Below are positions 22,993 to 31,453 of a stretch of 64,000 nt of DNA, one piece after another. The notes below the pieces were generated by a model. The model did no database searches and had not been told where the DNA came from. It was given only the letters and a program-made list of their open reading frames with translations. The position numbers and the translations under genes are program-made. The stretch covers positions 1 through 64,000 of the forward strand of contig CBDFLD010000021.1 in assembly GCA_965249005.1 (NCBI GenBank), read 5' to 3'. The stretch is from CBDFLD01 sp965249005. GTDB taxonomy: Bacteria > Acidobacteriota > UBA6911. The stretch's first letter is position 1; every line of letters starts with the position of its first letter.

Positions 22993-24846
22993 TCCCAAAA
23001 TAAGCGAGGTATGAGCTCGCTCGGAAAATCGTTTGCCTTTTCCGAATATCTCGTGGATTTCAGCTCCTTGTGCGTAACAGGGAAAGCAAAGAGAAACACA
23101 AGAGACAAACCTTCCATTGGTTGTCTGGATCACTTGATCTTGTTTGTCTCTGTTATGCCCTTCCTTTCGCCCGCCACTCTTGCTCCGCCGGGGGTACGGG
23201 CTCACCCGCCGGCGAGGCGCCTTCAAGTAAACCTGAGTTGCCTGATATAGTCGAACGTCGCCAAAAAGGTTTCGAGATGCTTGCTATAGGCCAATATCCT
23301 GTAAACGAGGCGACGACCGGTTCTTACAATCTGACAGGGTATTTGCACAAAGTTCACCAGGAAGCGTTTGAACTCCATCCTCAAGATATCACGACGTACT
23401 GTCGGCGCCTGCGTCACCAGGCCATACCAGGCCTTCAGATTCCACGCCAGCGATGCGATGACCATGTAGGCCCAGTTCGATACCAGACTGTCCGAAGGCA
23501 TCCTCAAGGCGTTCACTCCACTCTTGAGCTGACCGATGACGTTTTCCTGGTTGCAGCGATCGTTGGCAAAAAGGACCACTTCTCCCATCGTCATCTCCCG
23601 ATCGTTGGTGATGTAGAAGAAGTACCGGACCTCATCAAACAGCCGGTGCTCCCCCTTTTCGATCGTGAGGTTCTTCCGAACCACAACCATGCGATAGGTT
23701 TTCTTACAGTGTCCGGGACGATAGTCAAACTCGGCGACCTGCTCGCTCTGCAGGCGGATGTTCTTGAATTCTCTCTCCTTGATTACTTGTTCTTTGACGT
23801 TTTCCGGACGGCGCCGTTCTTCGCTCTTGACCTCATAACGAGGAGGCCGCTCGAGCGGTTTCCATTGTCTCTCCGGCAGGGCATCGGCCATCCCGACCAG
23901 GTTCGGCTTGGCGTCATAACCAAAGACAAAACCAACCCGCTCGTCCCAGCGATCGAAGTTTCTCGTCAGCGAGAAATCCGTGTCGCCCCGAAGCCAGACC
24001 TTCGTAAACACCGACGACACCAGATCGATTGCCCGGTCCATCCACTCGGCCGCTCCGTCGGAAGAGGGACGGTTGCCCGGCCGATTCATCAGATAGAGGA
24101 CCTCATTCGTATTGGCCAAGGTCACGATCAACGGTGCGTAACCCCAGATCCCGTTGTAGGCAATGTCCATTCCTTCCTTGCATTCCCCCAAGGTTCCGGC
24201 GACGGTCCCGTCCACGTCGATGATGGCCTCCTTCCGGAAGGAAGCATCCTGCAACTTCCACACCTTGGTTCGGGTTTCATTGATGGTTTCCTGAAGTCCG
24301 AAGATCCAATCCTCATCGAAACGACGGAGGAAATCTCCAGCCGTCGTGGGATCCGGAATCCTCTCGGCTCCCAGTCCGTTCATGTAGGTCTCATCCTGGC
24401 GCAACCGCTCGATATCTTCGAGACAGGTTCCACCCGACAAGACGTTGTATGCGATGTTCAGTACATGATCGGATTCCCAGTAAGGAAAGTGGTACTTGAG
24501 CAAAACGATGTTTCTGTTGATATCTTTGTCCAATCCAAGCTTACACACGAGCTTGTGAATGGCTCCGATACCACCAGATCCGATGGCGCGCGTTCTCTCG
24601 GCGATCTCGTAGTAGGTGTTGGAGTCCTTGAACATAGGATCGGACCGGTCCTCAAACTGATTTCTTTCCAACCGGCGTGTAAGATTTTGCTTGTCTCGGA
24701 GGAGGATTCTGTGGTTTCTTTTATTCACCTGGAATGTGCTCCTTTCGGGATGTCTTGTAAATATATCAAACGCATTTTATCCCGTAACGGCGCACGTTCC
24801 AGGGCTTTTCTTCCTCCTCATGCAAAAAATCACGCTGGACTAAGGC
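22993..24846 (-). mobile_element. IS1380-type element, copy B, 1854 bp
   Basis: A complete copy flanked by CTAG at 22989-22992 and 24847-24850. The ends read TCCCAAAATAAGCG and, reverse-complemented, GCCTTAGTCCAGCG, which are only weakly similar inverted repeats. The length is identical to copy C at 53902-55755. One transposase gene occupies most of it, with a 230 bp non-coding tail containing self-complementary stretches. The flank CTAG is palindromic, so the duplication could be counted as CTAG or CCTAG. Confidence 0.88.
23223..24728 (-). CDS. IS1380 family transposase (copy B)
   Basis: A 501-residue DDE transposase with the family block NIAYNVLSGGTCLEDIERLR and RIPDPTTAGDFLRRF. The catalytic residues are expected in IIDVDGTVAG (Asp), WLRGDTDFSLT (Asp) and NQENVIGQLKSG (Glu). 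The start is a GTG at 24728. An AAAGGAGC lies a little far upstream, so an internal start is possible. The reading frame is intact and identical in translation to copy C. The long open frame on the opposite strand is an antisense shadow. Confidence 0.93.
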   Translation of the reverse strand: MNKRNHRILLRDKQNLTRRLERNQFEDRSDPMFKDSNTYYEIAERTRAIGSGGIGAIHKLVCKLGLDKDINRNIVLLKYHFPYWESDHVLNIAYNVLSGGTCLEDIERLRQDETYMNGLGAERIPDPTTAGDFLRRFDEDWIFGLQETINETRTKVWKLQDASFRKEAIIDVDGTVAGTLGECKEGMDIAYNGIWGYAPLIVTLANTNEVLYLMNRPGNRPSSDGAAEWMDRAIDLVSSVFTKVWLRGDTDFSLTRNFDRWDERVGFVFGYDAKPNLVGMADALPERQWKPLERPPRYEVKSEERRRPENVKEQVIKEREFKNIRLQSEQVAEFDYRPGHCKKTYRMVVVRKNLTIEKGEHRLFDEVRYFFYITNDREMTMGEVVLFANDRCNQENVIGQLKSGVNALRMPSDSLVSNWAYMVIASLAWNLKAWYGLVTQAPTVRRDILRMEFKRFLVNFVQIPCQIVRTGRRLVYRILAYSKHLETFLATFDYIRQLRFT

Positions 24847-25121
24847 CTAGCAGCACGACCCGATAAGTTCCCTGGGGCTTGACAGTGGAAATCGTACGGT
24901 ACCGGAGTCCCCGGTCGTTGGCCCTGAACGAATACTGGTATTCGAGATTCTCGACCTTAACCTCTAGATTAGGTTCGGTATTGCTTGTCCGGATAGTTCA
25001 GGAGCCCGAGACACCGGTCTAGCACTAGAGTGAATCCAAATAGCAGACAAGCACAGACGAGCAGGAATGACAACTTCCGCCAGACCGAAAGCTCCACAGA
25101 TTTTTCCAGAGGTGAAACCAT

Positions 25122-25394
25122 CTTCACAATTTACATAGAAGGGGACTTTATAGCCGTGATTCTCATCCAATGAGAAAACGGCTGGTCGAATCCTCGATCA
25201 AGACGATCTTCTACGGCTCCGCTTCATAACTATCTGATTTTGAGGGAATTCGTAATGTTAGTATTGGGCTACATATTTGTCAACCAGTTTCTGCGTACGA
25301 GTCATGCCAAGCCGCCAAGGAGGTGGATCGTGCGTGTTGATGGATATTTTGGCCCGAAGAAGAACTACGTCACGCGGCTCGCACCTCCTTTTAC
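25122..25394. other. Intergenic remnant between the SGNH gene and the IS1380 element
   Basis: No complete gene is visible. On the minus strand, immediately inside the TTTAC duplication, a short open frame reads DVVLLRAKISINTHDPPPW and ends KLVDKYVAQY before a stop. An AGGAGG-like sequence lies at its start but no start codon is in a sensible position. It may be the remains of a small gene downstream of the cupredoxin-like protein, or chance. Confidence 0.3.
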
Positions 25395-27055
25395 CCCGGA
25401 TTTCCAATTTGAATGAAATATATCAACCTTTCAGCCGCCTTCGGCATCCCTATTTATAAGCGTCGGAGAATGATAAGGACACATTGGAGGGCAACACCCG
25501 ATGGGTGAAAAAGAACGAAAGGGGTTTCAACTCAGCTTTAACGGATTACTCAAAGTTGATTTTCAGGGATCGCGAGTCACCTCCGAGGGTGGCCTGATTC
25601 TGGTCCGCGAGTTGGACGAACGGCTGGGGATGGGACGACTCATAGACGAGCATCTCAACGACACGCGGCAAGGCTTGAACAAACAGTTCCCGCTCGTCGA
25701 TCTGCTGCGGCAATCGGTCTATAGTCGCCTGGCAGGCTACGAAGACCTTAACGATGCCGCGCGGGTCTCAGTTGATCCGACCTTTCGCTTGATCGGCTCG
25801 AAGAAAAACTGGGATCGCGGTGCGGCGCTGACCTCGACGTTACACTGGTTCGAGACGGAGCTGCTGACGCGAGAAGAGAATCTGATCGGGCTGATGGCTC
25901 TGAACCGAGAGACACTCGCACAGGCCGAGGCTCTGGACAAGTCTGATCGCGTAGTGTTGGATATGGACTCAAGCGAGAGTCCGGTGCATGGTCAGCAGGA
26001 AGGCAGCGCCTACAATGGCCACTTCGAGTCCGTGTGTTACCATCCGCTGTTTCTGTTCAATAGTCACGGGGACTGTCTGGCGGCCAAGCTGCGGCCGGGT
26101 AACGTGCATAGCGCCGAGGACTGGGACGAGCTTCTGTTGCCGGAGATCGATTTTCAACAGGAGCAAGGCAAAGAGATCGTCTTTCGAGCAGACGCCGCCT
26201 TCGCCAAGCCAGAGGTTTACGAGACCCTGGAAGAGCGCGGCGTTCAGTATGCCATACGCATCCCGTCCAACAAGAGCCTGGAGTGGGAGATTGCCGACAT
26301 CCTGTTTCGTCCTCCAGGTCGGCCCAGCCGCAAGCCACTGGTGCGCTACAAGAGCTTCCGCTATCAGGCCGAAAGCTGGTCGAGGCCGCGACGGATCGTC
26401 GCCAAGGTCGAGCATCACCAGGGCGAGTTGTTCCCGCGGGTCGGGTTCATTGTCACGAACATGAGCTTGCCGAGCCGCTCGGTGGTGAGGTTCTACAACA
26501 AGCGCGGCACGGCGGAGCAATGGATCAAAGAAGGCAAGCAGGCGACGCATTGGACGCGGCTGTCCTGCCATCGCTTCCGTGCGAATGAAGTGCGCCTGCA
26601 GTTGAGCGTGCTCGCCTACAACCTAGGCAACCTATGGCGGCGACTCGGGCTACCACCCCGGATCAAGAGCTGGTCGCTCACGAGCTTGCAGCACCGGTTG
26701 ATGAAGACTGGCGGAAGGCTGGTCAAGCACGCGCGGTACTACTGGTTGCTCTTGGCCGAGGGGCATCTGGACCGTCGGTTGTTTGGTGAAATGCTCAGGC
26801 GGATCTGGGCCTTGCCGCTGCCAAGCGGTTAGCCGCCCGGCTTGCAAGTCCGGAATTGGAATGCCATGGAAGGAGTGTGGCGATGTGTCTGGAAAATCGC
26901 CCACGCAGGAGTGAGAAGGTCTACTACCACGGCGACAACGGGTCATTGGGATGCGTTGACTGGATCCATGGTTGGTCTGAGGCCGGGATTTTCTTGCTCC
27001 CATGGTGGCTCGAGACTATTATGTTGGGAACCGAGATCCAAATTGGAAATTCCGG
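25395..27055 (+). mobile_element. IS1380 family insertion sequence, 1661 bp, TTTAC target duplication
   Basis: The inverted repeats are CCCGGATTTCCAATTTG at the left end and CCGGAATTTCCAATTTGG, reverse-complemented, at the right end. TTTAC at 25390-25394 and at 27056-27060 is a 5 bp target duplication. The size matches classical IS1380. The right duplication overlaps the stop codon of the cupredoxin-like gene, which stays intact. It is unrelated in sequence to the CTAG-flanked copies A-C and did not use CTAG. Confidence 0.88.
25501..26832 (+). CDS. IS1380 family transposase
   Basis: A 443-residue transposase typical of the IS1380 main group: LDMDSSESPVHGQQEGSAYN with the first catalytic Asp, EIVFRADAAFAKPEVY with the second, and RGTAEQWIKEGKQATHWTRL with the Glu. 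It has an N-terminal region for DNA binding (VTSEGGLILVRELDERLG) and an intact frame from ATG 25501. It is read toward the cupredoxin-like gene on the other strand. Confidence 0.95.
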   Translation: MGEKERKGFQLSFNGLLKVDFQGSRVTSEGGLILVRELDERLGMGRLIDEHLNDTRQGLNKQFPLVDLLRQSVYSRLAGYEDLNDAARVSVDPTFRLIGSKKNWDRGAALTSTLHWFETELLTREENLIGLMALNRETLAQAEALDKSDRVVLDMDSSESPVHGQQEGSAYNGHFESVCYHPLFLFNSHGDCLAAKLRPGNVHSAEDWDELLLPEIDFQQEQGKEIVFRADAAFAKPEVYETLEERGVQYAIRIPSNKSLEWEIADILFRPPGRPSRKPLVRYKSFRYQAESWSRPRRIVAKVEHHQGELFPRVGFIVTNMSLPSRSVVRFYNKRGTAEQWIKEGKQATHWTRLSCHRFRANEVRLQLSVLAYNLGNLWRRLGLPPRIKSWSLTSLQHRLMKTGGRLVKHARYYWLLLAEGHLDRRLFGEMLRRIWALPLPSG

Positions 27056-27056
27056 T

Positions 27057-27797
27057 TTACTCCCTTGTCCAAAGTATCTCGACGAAGTTTTCTGCTCCTG
27101 CCTTTACGCTGACATTCACGGCTTTCGTGCCGAGACGTTCGTGCCACACCTTGAGTGTGTATGCGTCGGGGGGAACGGCTTCGATACGAAAGCGACCATT
27201 TTCGTCAGTTACCGTATGAAAATCGTGTTCCAGGACCAGAAGATATCCTCTCATCCACGTATGACCGGCATCGCATGTGAACCGGACCATTCCCGGCTCA
27301 CGCAAGGGCCTCGGGATCTGGAGGCCTTTGAAGGGCAAGGCGAGGTTAAAAAGCGTTCGTGATTCTCCCAGATAAGCGTGTGTGTTGTGCAGAATATCAT
27401 CCTCGTTTCCGACGATCAGGGTGCTTCCAACCGTTGCGGTTTGAACCCGGGGCTCGTAACGACACTCGCGATTCGTCAGCCGAATCTTACCCTTTGTGCG
27501 TCGGGGATTAGTTACTCCTTGTAGGTAGACGATGACATTTTTCAACGTTGCTTCCTTGCCCACCACGATACTGCCGTCAGTCACATAAGTTCCACAAGCC
27601 TTTCTCTCAATAGGCTTGACGTGGCCCGGGGGGGGCGGCGAAGGTGCGGGACCTGCCAGGGACACTTTCCCGGTGAGAGTTCCAATTGACTCGGCTTCAA
27701 CGACGGTTGATGGGGTGACCGAGATGCAGGTGGCAAAGAATATGGCCACGCCCAAGAGGCTAGTGGTTCCATGGCGCTGACTTGGTGGGTGTGTCAT
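27057..27797 (-). CDS. Secreted cupredoxin-like protein with carboxypeptidase-regulatory-like domain
   Basis: A 246-residue exported protein: a hydrophobic signal segment (LLGVAIFFATCISVTPS), then a beta-sandwich starting LTGKVSLAGPAP. NEDDILHNTHAY, RFTCDAGHTWMRGY and LVLEHDFH provide His, Cys, His and Met in the order of a type 1 copper site. A C-terminal CarboxypepD_reg-like block follows (TDENGRFRIEAVPPDAYTLK). Such proteins are thought to bind copper or take part in periplasmic electron transfer; that is inference. Its ATG overlaps the Nudix stop by four bases (ATGA), so the genes are coupled. The stop codon lies inside the TTTAC duplication of the neighbouring IS. Confidence 0.75.
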   Translation of the reverse strand: MTHPPSQRHGTTSLLGVAIFFATCISVTPSTVVEAESIGTLTGKVSLAGPAPSPPPPGHVKPIERKACGTYVTDGSIVVGKEATLKNVIVYLQGVTNPRRTKGKIRLTNRECRYEPRVQTATVGSTLIVGNEDDILHNTHAYLGESRTLFNLALPFKGLQIPRPLREPGMVRFTCDAGHTWMRGYLLVLEHDFHTVTDENGRFRIEAVPPDAYTLKVWHERLGTKAVNVSVKAGAENFVEILWTRE

Positions 27798-28399
27798 CGG
27801 ATCCCTCGTGGACGTCGTCGGCGTGGAGTATGCGTTTGTCGATAATAAAGGCGGATGCAGGGAACATCACGAAGTTTCTTGTCGTTCAGGCACCGGCGGA
27901 GCACGTACATTCCATCGGGCGTGAAACTCAAAGCGTCCTGGCTGTCTAGGATCTGTTGGATTGTCCAGAAGCTCCCGCTTTCTATTTCCTCTTCTTGAAG
28001 CCGAAGCTCTCCGTCGTACACACAAGCGTAGGCCATTCCCCAGACACGGCCCTCGGGAAAGCGAAACTTGAACAACCTTTTCAGAGGGACGTCTCTAATC
28101 CCGAGTTCCTCTTCGAGTTCTCGTCGAGCCCCTTCGTCGTAACCTTCGTCGGCCAGCACCACGCCACCGGCGGCAACGTCGTAGTACCCGGGGAAGACAT
28201 CCTTGTGACAAGTTCGCTTCTGGGTAAAGAGAGCGCCATTCGAATTGAAAACAAGGATGTAGGTGCTGCGGTGATCCAAGTGCCGGGCTCGCATGGTACT
28301 CCGGGTTGTGGATCCGGTGACTCGATCTTCTTCATCTACGATGGTTATGAGTTCGTCGTTGATTTTGAAGCCTCCAACCCGGCAACCATGGCCAACCAT
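27794..28399 (-). CDS. Nudix hydrolase (YfcD / isopentenyl-isomerase-like)
   Basis: A cytoplasmic hydrolase of nucleoside-diphosphate-linked compounds. The Nudix box GVVLADEGYDEGARRELEEE (then LGI) fits G-x5-E-x7-REUxEExGU exactly. The N-terminal ELITIVDEEDRVTGSTTRS and LFTQKRTCHKDVFPGYYD are characteristic of the YfcD and IDI type subgroup. I use the ATG at 28399; a TTG at 28429 would add ten residues. Either start lies within the last codons of the upstream hydrolase, so the two frames overlap by about 55 bp. It belongs to the YheT-Nudix-cupredoxin operon. Substrate unknown. Confidence 0.85.
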   Translation of the reverse strand: MVGHGCRVGGFKINDELITIVDEEDRVTGSTTRSTMRARHLDHRSTYILVFNSNGALFTQKRTCHKDVFPGYYDVAAGGVVLADEGYDEGARRELEEELGIRDVPLKRLFKFRFPEGRVWGMAYACVYDGELRLQEEEIESGSFWTIQQILDSQDALSFTPDGMYVLRRCLNDKKLRDVPCIRLYYRQTHTPRRRRPRGIR

Positions 28400-29409
28400 T
28401 GCGCCGCTCGACACTCGGCCCAGTAACAATCCTGGTCCGAGACCTTGGCAGGACGCGCGGCGAGAAACCCCGAATGGCCTCCGTGCTCGGTGAACAGCAG
28501 TTGCACGTGCGAGTTCCTTTCAACGCCTGAATCAAGAAAAGACTGCCAGGGGACCATCGGGTCGTCCTTTGCCTGGATGATGAGCGTGGGTATCCGGATG
28601 TCTCTGAGCAGCGGACCCGCACTCGCCAATCGGTAATAGTTTTCGGCGGTGCCGAAACCAAAGTGCGGAGCCGTTACGACGTCATCGAATTCGTAGATCG
28701 TTCGGACTTGCTCTACTCGTCTCATCTCGGCGATTCCCGGGAAGTGTACGATCTTGCGCCGCATACGTTCTTTGAGACGCTTGACGAAATAGCGTTGATA
28801 CACCCAGTTTTGCGGTTCCAACATCTTGAGGGCGCAGGCCAATAGGTCGACGGGGGGGCTGAGCACAGCTGCTCCCCGAAGGTACTGACGAGCGTTTTCC
28901 CGAGTTTCCCCTAAGAACTTCAGGAGGATGTTCGCGCCAAGAGACACCCCGGCAGCGTAGATCTTGTCAAACCCCCACCGATGCTTGAGCTGGTGGGTGA
29001 TGGCGCGTACGTCTTGTGAGAGGCCGGCACAGTACAATGATGGAGTCAAATGTTCGGTCCCGCCACAATTCCGCGTGTTGATTCGTATGGTGTGAAACCT
29101 GCTTTCAAATGCTTTCTTACTCATTCCGATAAGGTAATGAGACTGTGCGCTTCCTTCCAGCCCATGAAAAAGAATCAGAACGGGATGGTCTCGTCGCTGT
29201 CCAGGCTGCCAGCTTGCTTCACCAAGTATCTTGCCATCCTGTCCCAGATCAAAGTGTATCGGCTCCCATTCCTGCCATCCGAATCTGAGGCGACGCGGTT
29301 TGCGCGACGCCACGACGGTTTGGAGATGACCGTTCCGCAACCAGTGCGGTGGCTCGAACGGGGGAAAGTGAATTGTTGACAACTCGGGAGTAGTCCTGTC
29401 TGAGGTCAT
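28345..29409 (-). CDS. YheT-type alpha/beta hydrolase
   Basis: A 354-residue alpha/beta-hydrolase of the YheT (UPF0017/COG0429) group. FEPPHWLRNGHLQTV at the N-terminus is the family signature. The nucleophile elbow is AAGVSLGANILLKF, the acid lies in IIQAKDDPMVPWQSF, and the His is in FTEHGGHSGFL. Family members are esterases or lipases with poorly known substrates. It starts at ATG 29409 and is first in a three-gene minus-strand operon, divergent from the SDR. Confidence 0.9.
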   Translation of the reverse strand: MTSDRTTPELSTIHFPPFEPPHWLRNGHLQTVVASRKPRRLRFGWQEWEPIHFDLGQDGKILGEASWQPGQRRDHPVLILFHGLEGSAQSHYLIGMSKKAFESRFHTIRINTRNCGGTEHLTPSLYCAGLSQDVRAITHQLKHRWGFDKIYAAGVSLGANILLKFLGETRENARQYLRGAAVLSPPVDLLACALKMLEPQNWVYQRYFVKRLKERMRRKIVHFPGIAEMRRVEQVRTIYEFDDVVTAPHFGFGTAENYYRLASAGPLLRDIRIPTLIIQAKDDPMVPWQSFLDSGVERNSHVQLLFTEHGGHSGFLAARPAKVSDQDCYWAECRAAQWLAMVAGLEASKSTTNS

Positions 29410-29572
29410 GTCGATGCAGCCAGCCGGAAATCCAACGTAGTGCGCCTCGAATAGTGGCCTCGACTTTCGGATGCGTCAAGGGATAATTGGGATGAATGAA
29501 CCGTCGCTCTAGCGCATGGATCGCCAGTAGATGTGAACACCTGGGGGCGAATTTACCCGAACCCAAACCAAT

Positions 29573-29601
29573 TTGGGCTTTCTACCGATTTGCACTAGAA
29601 T
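29573..29601 (+). promoter_or_regulatory. Putative promoter of the SDR gene
   Basis: TTGGGC at 29573-29578, 17 bases, then TAGAAT at 29596-29601. Transcription would start near 29608, leaving a short leader with AGAGGA (29615-29620) before the ATG at 29627. The -35 box is weak. Confidence 0.45.
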
Positions 29602-29626
29602 ACGAGGACTTGCCAGAGGAGATAGG

Positions 29627-30391
29627 ATGCTAGAGGGGAAGCGTGCAGTGATCACCGGAGCCTCGAGTGGAATTGGTGAGGCCACGGCGATATCGATGGC
29701 TGAAAACGGAGCCGCAGTCGCTCTGGTCGGCAGGGACAAGAGCCGGCTGGATGCAATCGCGAGCGGGATTCGGGATAAGGAAGGTACAGCGGCGACGGTA
29801 GTGGCCGATCTCACTGCAAACGGGCAATGCTCTGGGGTTGTCGAGGAAGCGGCCCAGTTCCTGAAAGGGCTGGATATTCTCGTCAACTCCGCGGGCGTGA
29901 TTCGGACGGGGACTATTCGCGATACGAGTTTGGAAAGCTGGCGCCAGATGATCAATATCAATCTCGACGTCGTCTTTCAATTGATGCAAGCGTCGTTGCC
30001 TTACTTAGAAGAAAGTGAAGGGAACATCGTAAACGTGAGCAGCGTCAACGGGCTGCGTGCCTTTACCGGAGTTCTGGCCTACAACGTGAGCAAGGCGGCG
30101 GTCGACCAGCTAACCCGTTGTTCCGCGCTGGAAATGGCACCGGCTGGCGTGCGCGTCAACTCTGTCAATCCCGGGGTCGTGCTGACGAATCTACACCGCA
30201 GGTCGGGCATGGACGAAGACACCTACAAAGCTTTTCTGGAAAGGGGGAAGACGACACATCCTCTCGGACGGGTCGGGCGAGCAGAGGAGGTGGCCGAGCT
30301 GATCGTGTTTCTTGCTTCGGATAAGGCGAAATGGATCACCGGGGCGAGTTACTCTATTGATGGAGGACGCCACCAGACGTGTGCCCGGTGA
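29627..30391 (+). CDS. Short-chain dehydrogenase/reductase
   Basis: A 254-residue NAD(P)-dependent oxidoreductase of the classical SDR type. It shows the cofactor motif ITGASSGIGEA, the LDILVNSAGV (NNAG-like) block, the catalytic Ser in NIVNVSSVNG, the YNVSK pair (Tyr-x3-Lys), and a C-terminal ITGASYSIDGG. Many homologues act on 3-oxoacyl or sugar substrates; here none is indicated. AGAGGA precedes the ATG at good spacing. The next gene starts 37 bp downstream in the same direction. Confidence 0.93.
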   Translation: MLEGKRAVITGASSGIGEATAISMAENGAAVALVGRDKSRLDAIASGIRDKEGTAATVVADLTANGQCSGVVEEAAQFLKGLDILVNSAGVIRTGTIRDTSLESWRQMININLDVVFQLMQASLPYLEESEGNIVNVSSVNGLRAFTGVLAYNVSKAAVDQLTRCSALEMAPAGVRVNSVNPGVVLTNLHRRSGMDEDTYKAFLERGKTTHPLGRVGRAEEVAELIVFLASDKAKWITGASYSIDGGRHQTCAR

Positions 30392-30428
30392 AGCGTTCAG
30401 CCTGGGGTGAGAAAGCAGGGTTCCGCAT

Positions 30429-31034
30429 ATGATCGTAGTAGGAGGACACTCGCGCAATATCGGGAAGACATCGGTGGTTGCCGGCCTGATCGATTCCTTG
30501 AGTGCGTATCCGTGGACGGCCGTGAAAATCACTCAATTCGGCCACGGGATCTGTTCCGTCAACGGTCGCGATTGCAGCTGTGCCGTCAACGATCATCCAT
30601 ACGCCATCCAGGACGAAAAGAGCCGGAAGGGCGAGACCGACACTTCCCGCTATCTGGTGGCGGGTGCGAGGCGCTCGTTGTGGGTGCGCGTCAAACAGGG
30701 GCAACTGGATCTTGCGATTCCCAAGCTGCTGCCCGTGATCGAATCCGATCCCTTTGTTGTTGTGGAAAGCAACAGTATCTTGGAATTCGTGAAACCGGAA
30801 CTGTACCTTTTCGTGATGCGTTACGATGTGAGCGACTTCAAGGAAAGCGCCAGAAACTTCATCAGCGAAGCGGACGCGGCCGTCGTGGTCTCTTCTTCGC
30901 TGGACGGACCATCCTGGGAGAACATTCCTGCGCGCACGTTAGAGGCTCTTCAGCTTTTTCGCGCCGATCCTCCCCGTTACGTGGGTCCGGAGCTCAGCCG
31001 GTTTGTTGAAGGTCGGTTGCCGGCAGCTCCTTAA
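30429..31034 (+). CDS. MobB-like P-loop NTPase
   Basis: A 201-residue protein with a deviant Walker A at the N-terminus, VGGHSRNIGKTSVVAGLI. The Gly-x4-Gly-Lys-Thr pattern and its context resemble MobB and related SIMIBI-class NTPases. A cluster of three cysteines (GICSVNGRDCSCAV) follows near residue 40-50. VVVESNSILEFVKPEL resembles the later strand where MobB/MeaB-like enzymes have an acidic residue. Function unknown. Its position just before the methylmalonyl-CoA mutase subunits (which face it) might hint at a chaperone role, but the sequence is not that of a typical MeaB. Confidence 0.6.
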   Translation: MIVVGGHSRNIGKTSVVAGLIDSLSAYPWTAVKITQFGHGICSVNGRDCSCAVNDHPYAIQDEKSRKGETDTSRYLVAGARRSLWVRVKQGQLDLAIPKLLPVIESDPFVVVESNSILEFVKPELYLFVMRYDVSDFKESARNFISEADAAVVVSSSLDGPSWENIPARTLEALQLFRADPPRYVGPELSRFVEGRLPAAP

Positions 31035-31057
31035 GCGAACCCTGAAACTCGCTCAGC

Positions 31058-31453
31058 TCAGCCGCGGCGTGCATGCTCCCGCACGTAGTCCACTACTTCG
31101 TCGAGTGTGCTTCCCGGGGGAAAAATCTCCGACAGCCCCATCCCTTTCAGCGTCTCGATGTCCTTGTCCGGGATGATCCCGCCAGCGAAAACGGGAACGT
31201 CGTCGAGCTCGTTTTCCCGCCGGAGATCCATGATCCTGGGAAAAAGGTACATGTGGGCGCCCGAAAGGATCGATAGCCCTATGGCGTCGACATCTTCCTG
31301 CAGGGCCGCGTTGACGATCTGTTCCGGAGTCTGTCGGAGCCCGGTATAGATCACTTCCATACCGGCATCCCGCAGGGCACGGGCGATGACCTTGGCTCCC
31401 CGGTCATGACCGTCAAGGCCTGGCTTGGCTACCAAAACTCGGATCTTTTTCAT
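31058..31453 (-). CDS. Methylmalonyl-CoA mutase, cobalamin-binding (small/C-terminal) subunit
   Basis: A 131-residue B12-binding domain. KPGLDGHDRGAKVIARAL carries the D-x-H-x2-G motif whose His coordinates cobalt; LSILSGAHMYLFPRI and PVFAGGIIPDKD are the other conserved loops. As a free-standing protein it would assemble with the separate large subunit at 33330-34952, giving the adenosylcobalamin-dependent conversion of methylmalonyl-CoA and succinyl-CoA. It has an ATG start at 31453. It is now 1.9 kb downstream of the large subunit because an IS110-type element and about 0.6 kb of non-coding DNA lie between them. Confidence 0.93.
   Translation of the reverse strand: MKKIRVLVAKPGLDGHDRGAKVIARALRDAGMEVIYTGLRQTPEQIVNAALQEDVDAIGLSILSGAHMYLFPRIMDLRRENELDDVPVFAGGIIPDKDIETLKGMGLSEIFPPGSTLDEVVDYVREHARRG

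Larger units (their letters stand above)
21976..25121 (-). pseudogene. SGNH/GDSL hydrolase gene with N-terminal anchor, split by IS copy B and frameshifted
   Basis: The 5' part starts at ATG 25121 with a membrane anchor (SFLLVCACLLFGFTLVL) and reads to GLLNYPDKQYRT, where it meets a stop. In the next frame NTEPNLEVKVENLEYQYSF continues to TYRVVLL and a CTAG (24847-24850). After the element, from CTAG 22989-22992, the frame resumes as GDSFTSGLGVQDEERW to a stop at 21976, including YIDGHWTTRGH, the Asp-x2-His part of the triad. Removing the element and one CTAG gives VVLLGDSFTSG in frame, so insertion hit the catalytic Ser motif itself. A separate one-base shift near 24975 is needed to join the anchor. 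The role was probably acyl transfer or hydrolysis on surface glycans. Confidence 0.8.

Noticed and set aside
23070..24866. 598-residue open frame on the plus strand (and its twin at 53979-55781)
   Set aside because: It is antisense to an intact IS1380-type transposase in both copies, has no recognisable motif and is rich in residues expected from reverse-frame reading.
30429..31034. MeaB chaperone of methylmalonyl-CoA mutase
   Set aside because: It is next to the mutase genes and has a P-loop, but at 201 residues it is too short and lacks the MeaB/ArgK sequence pattern.
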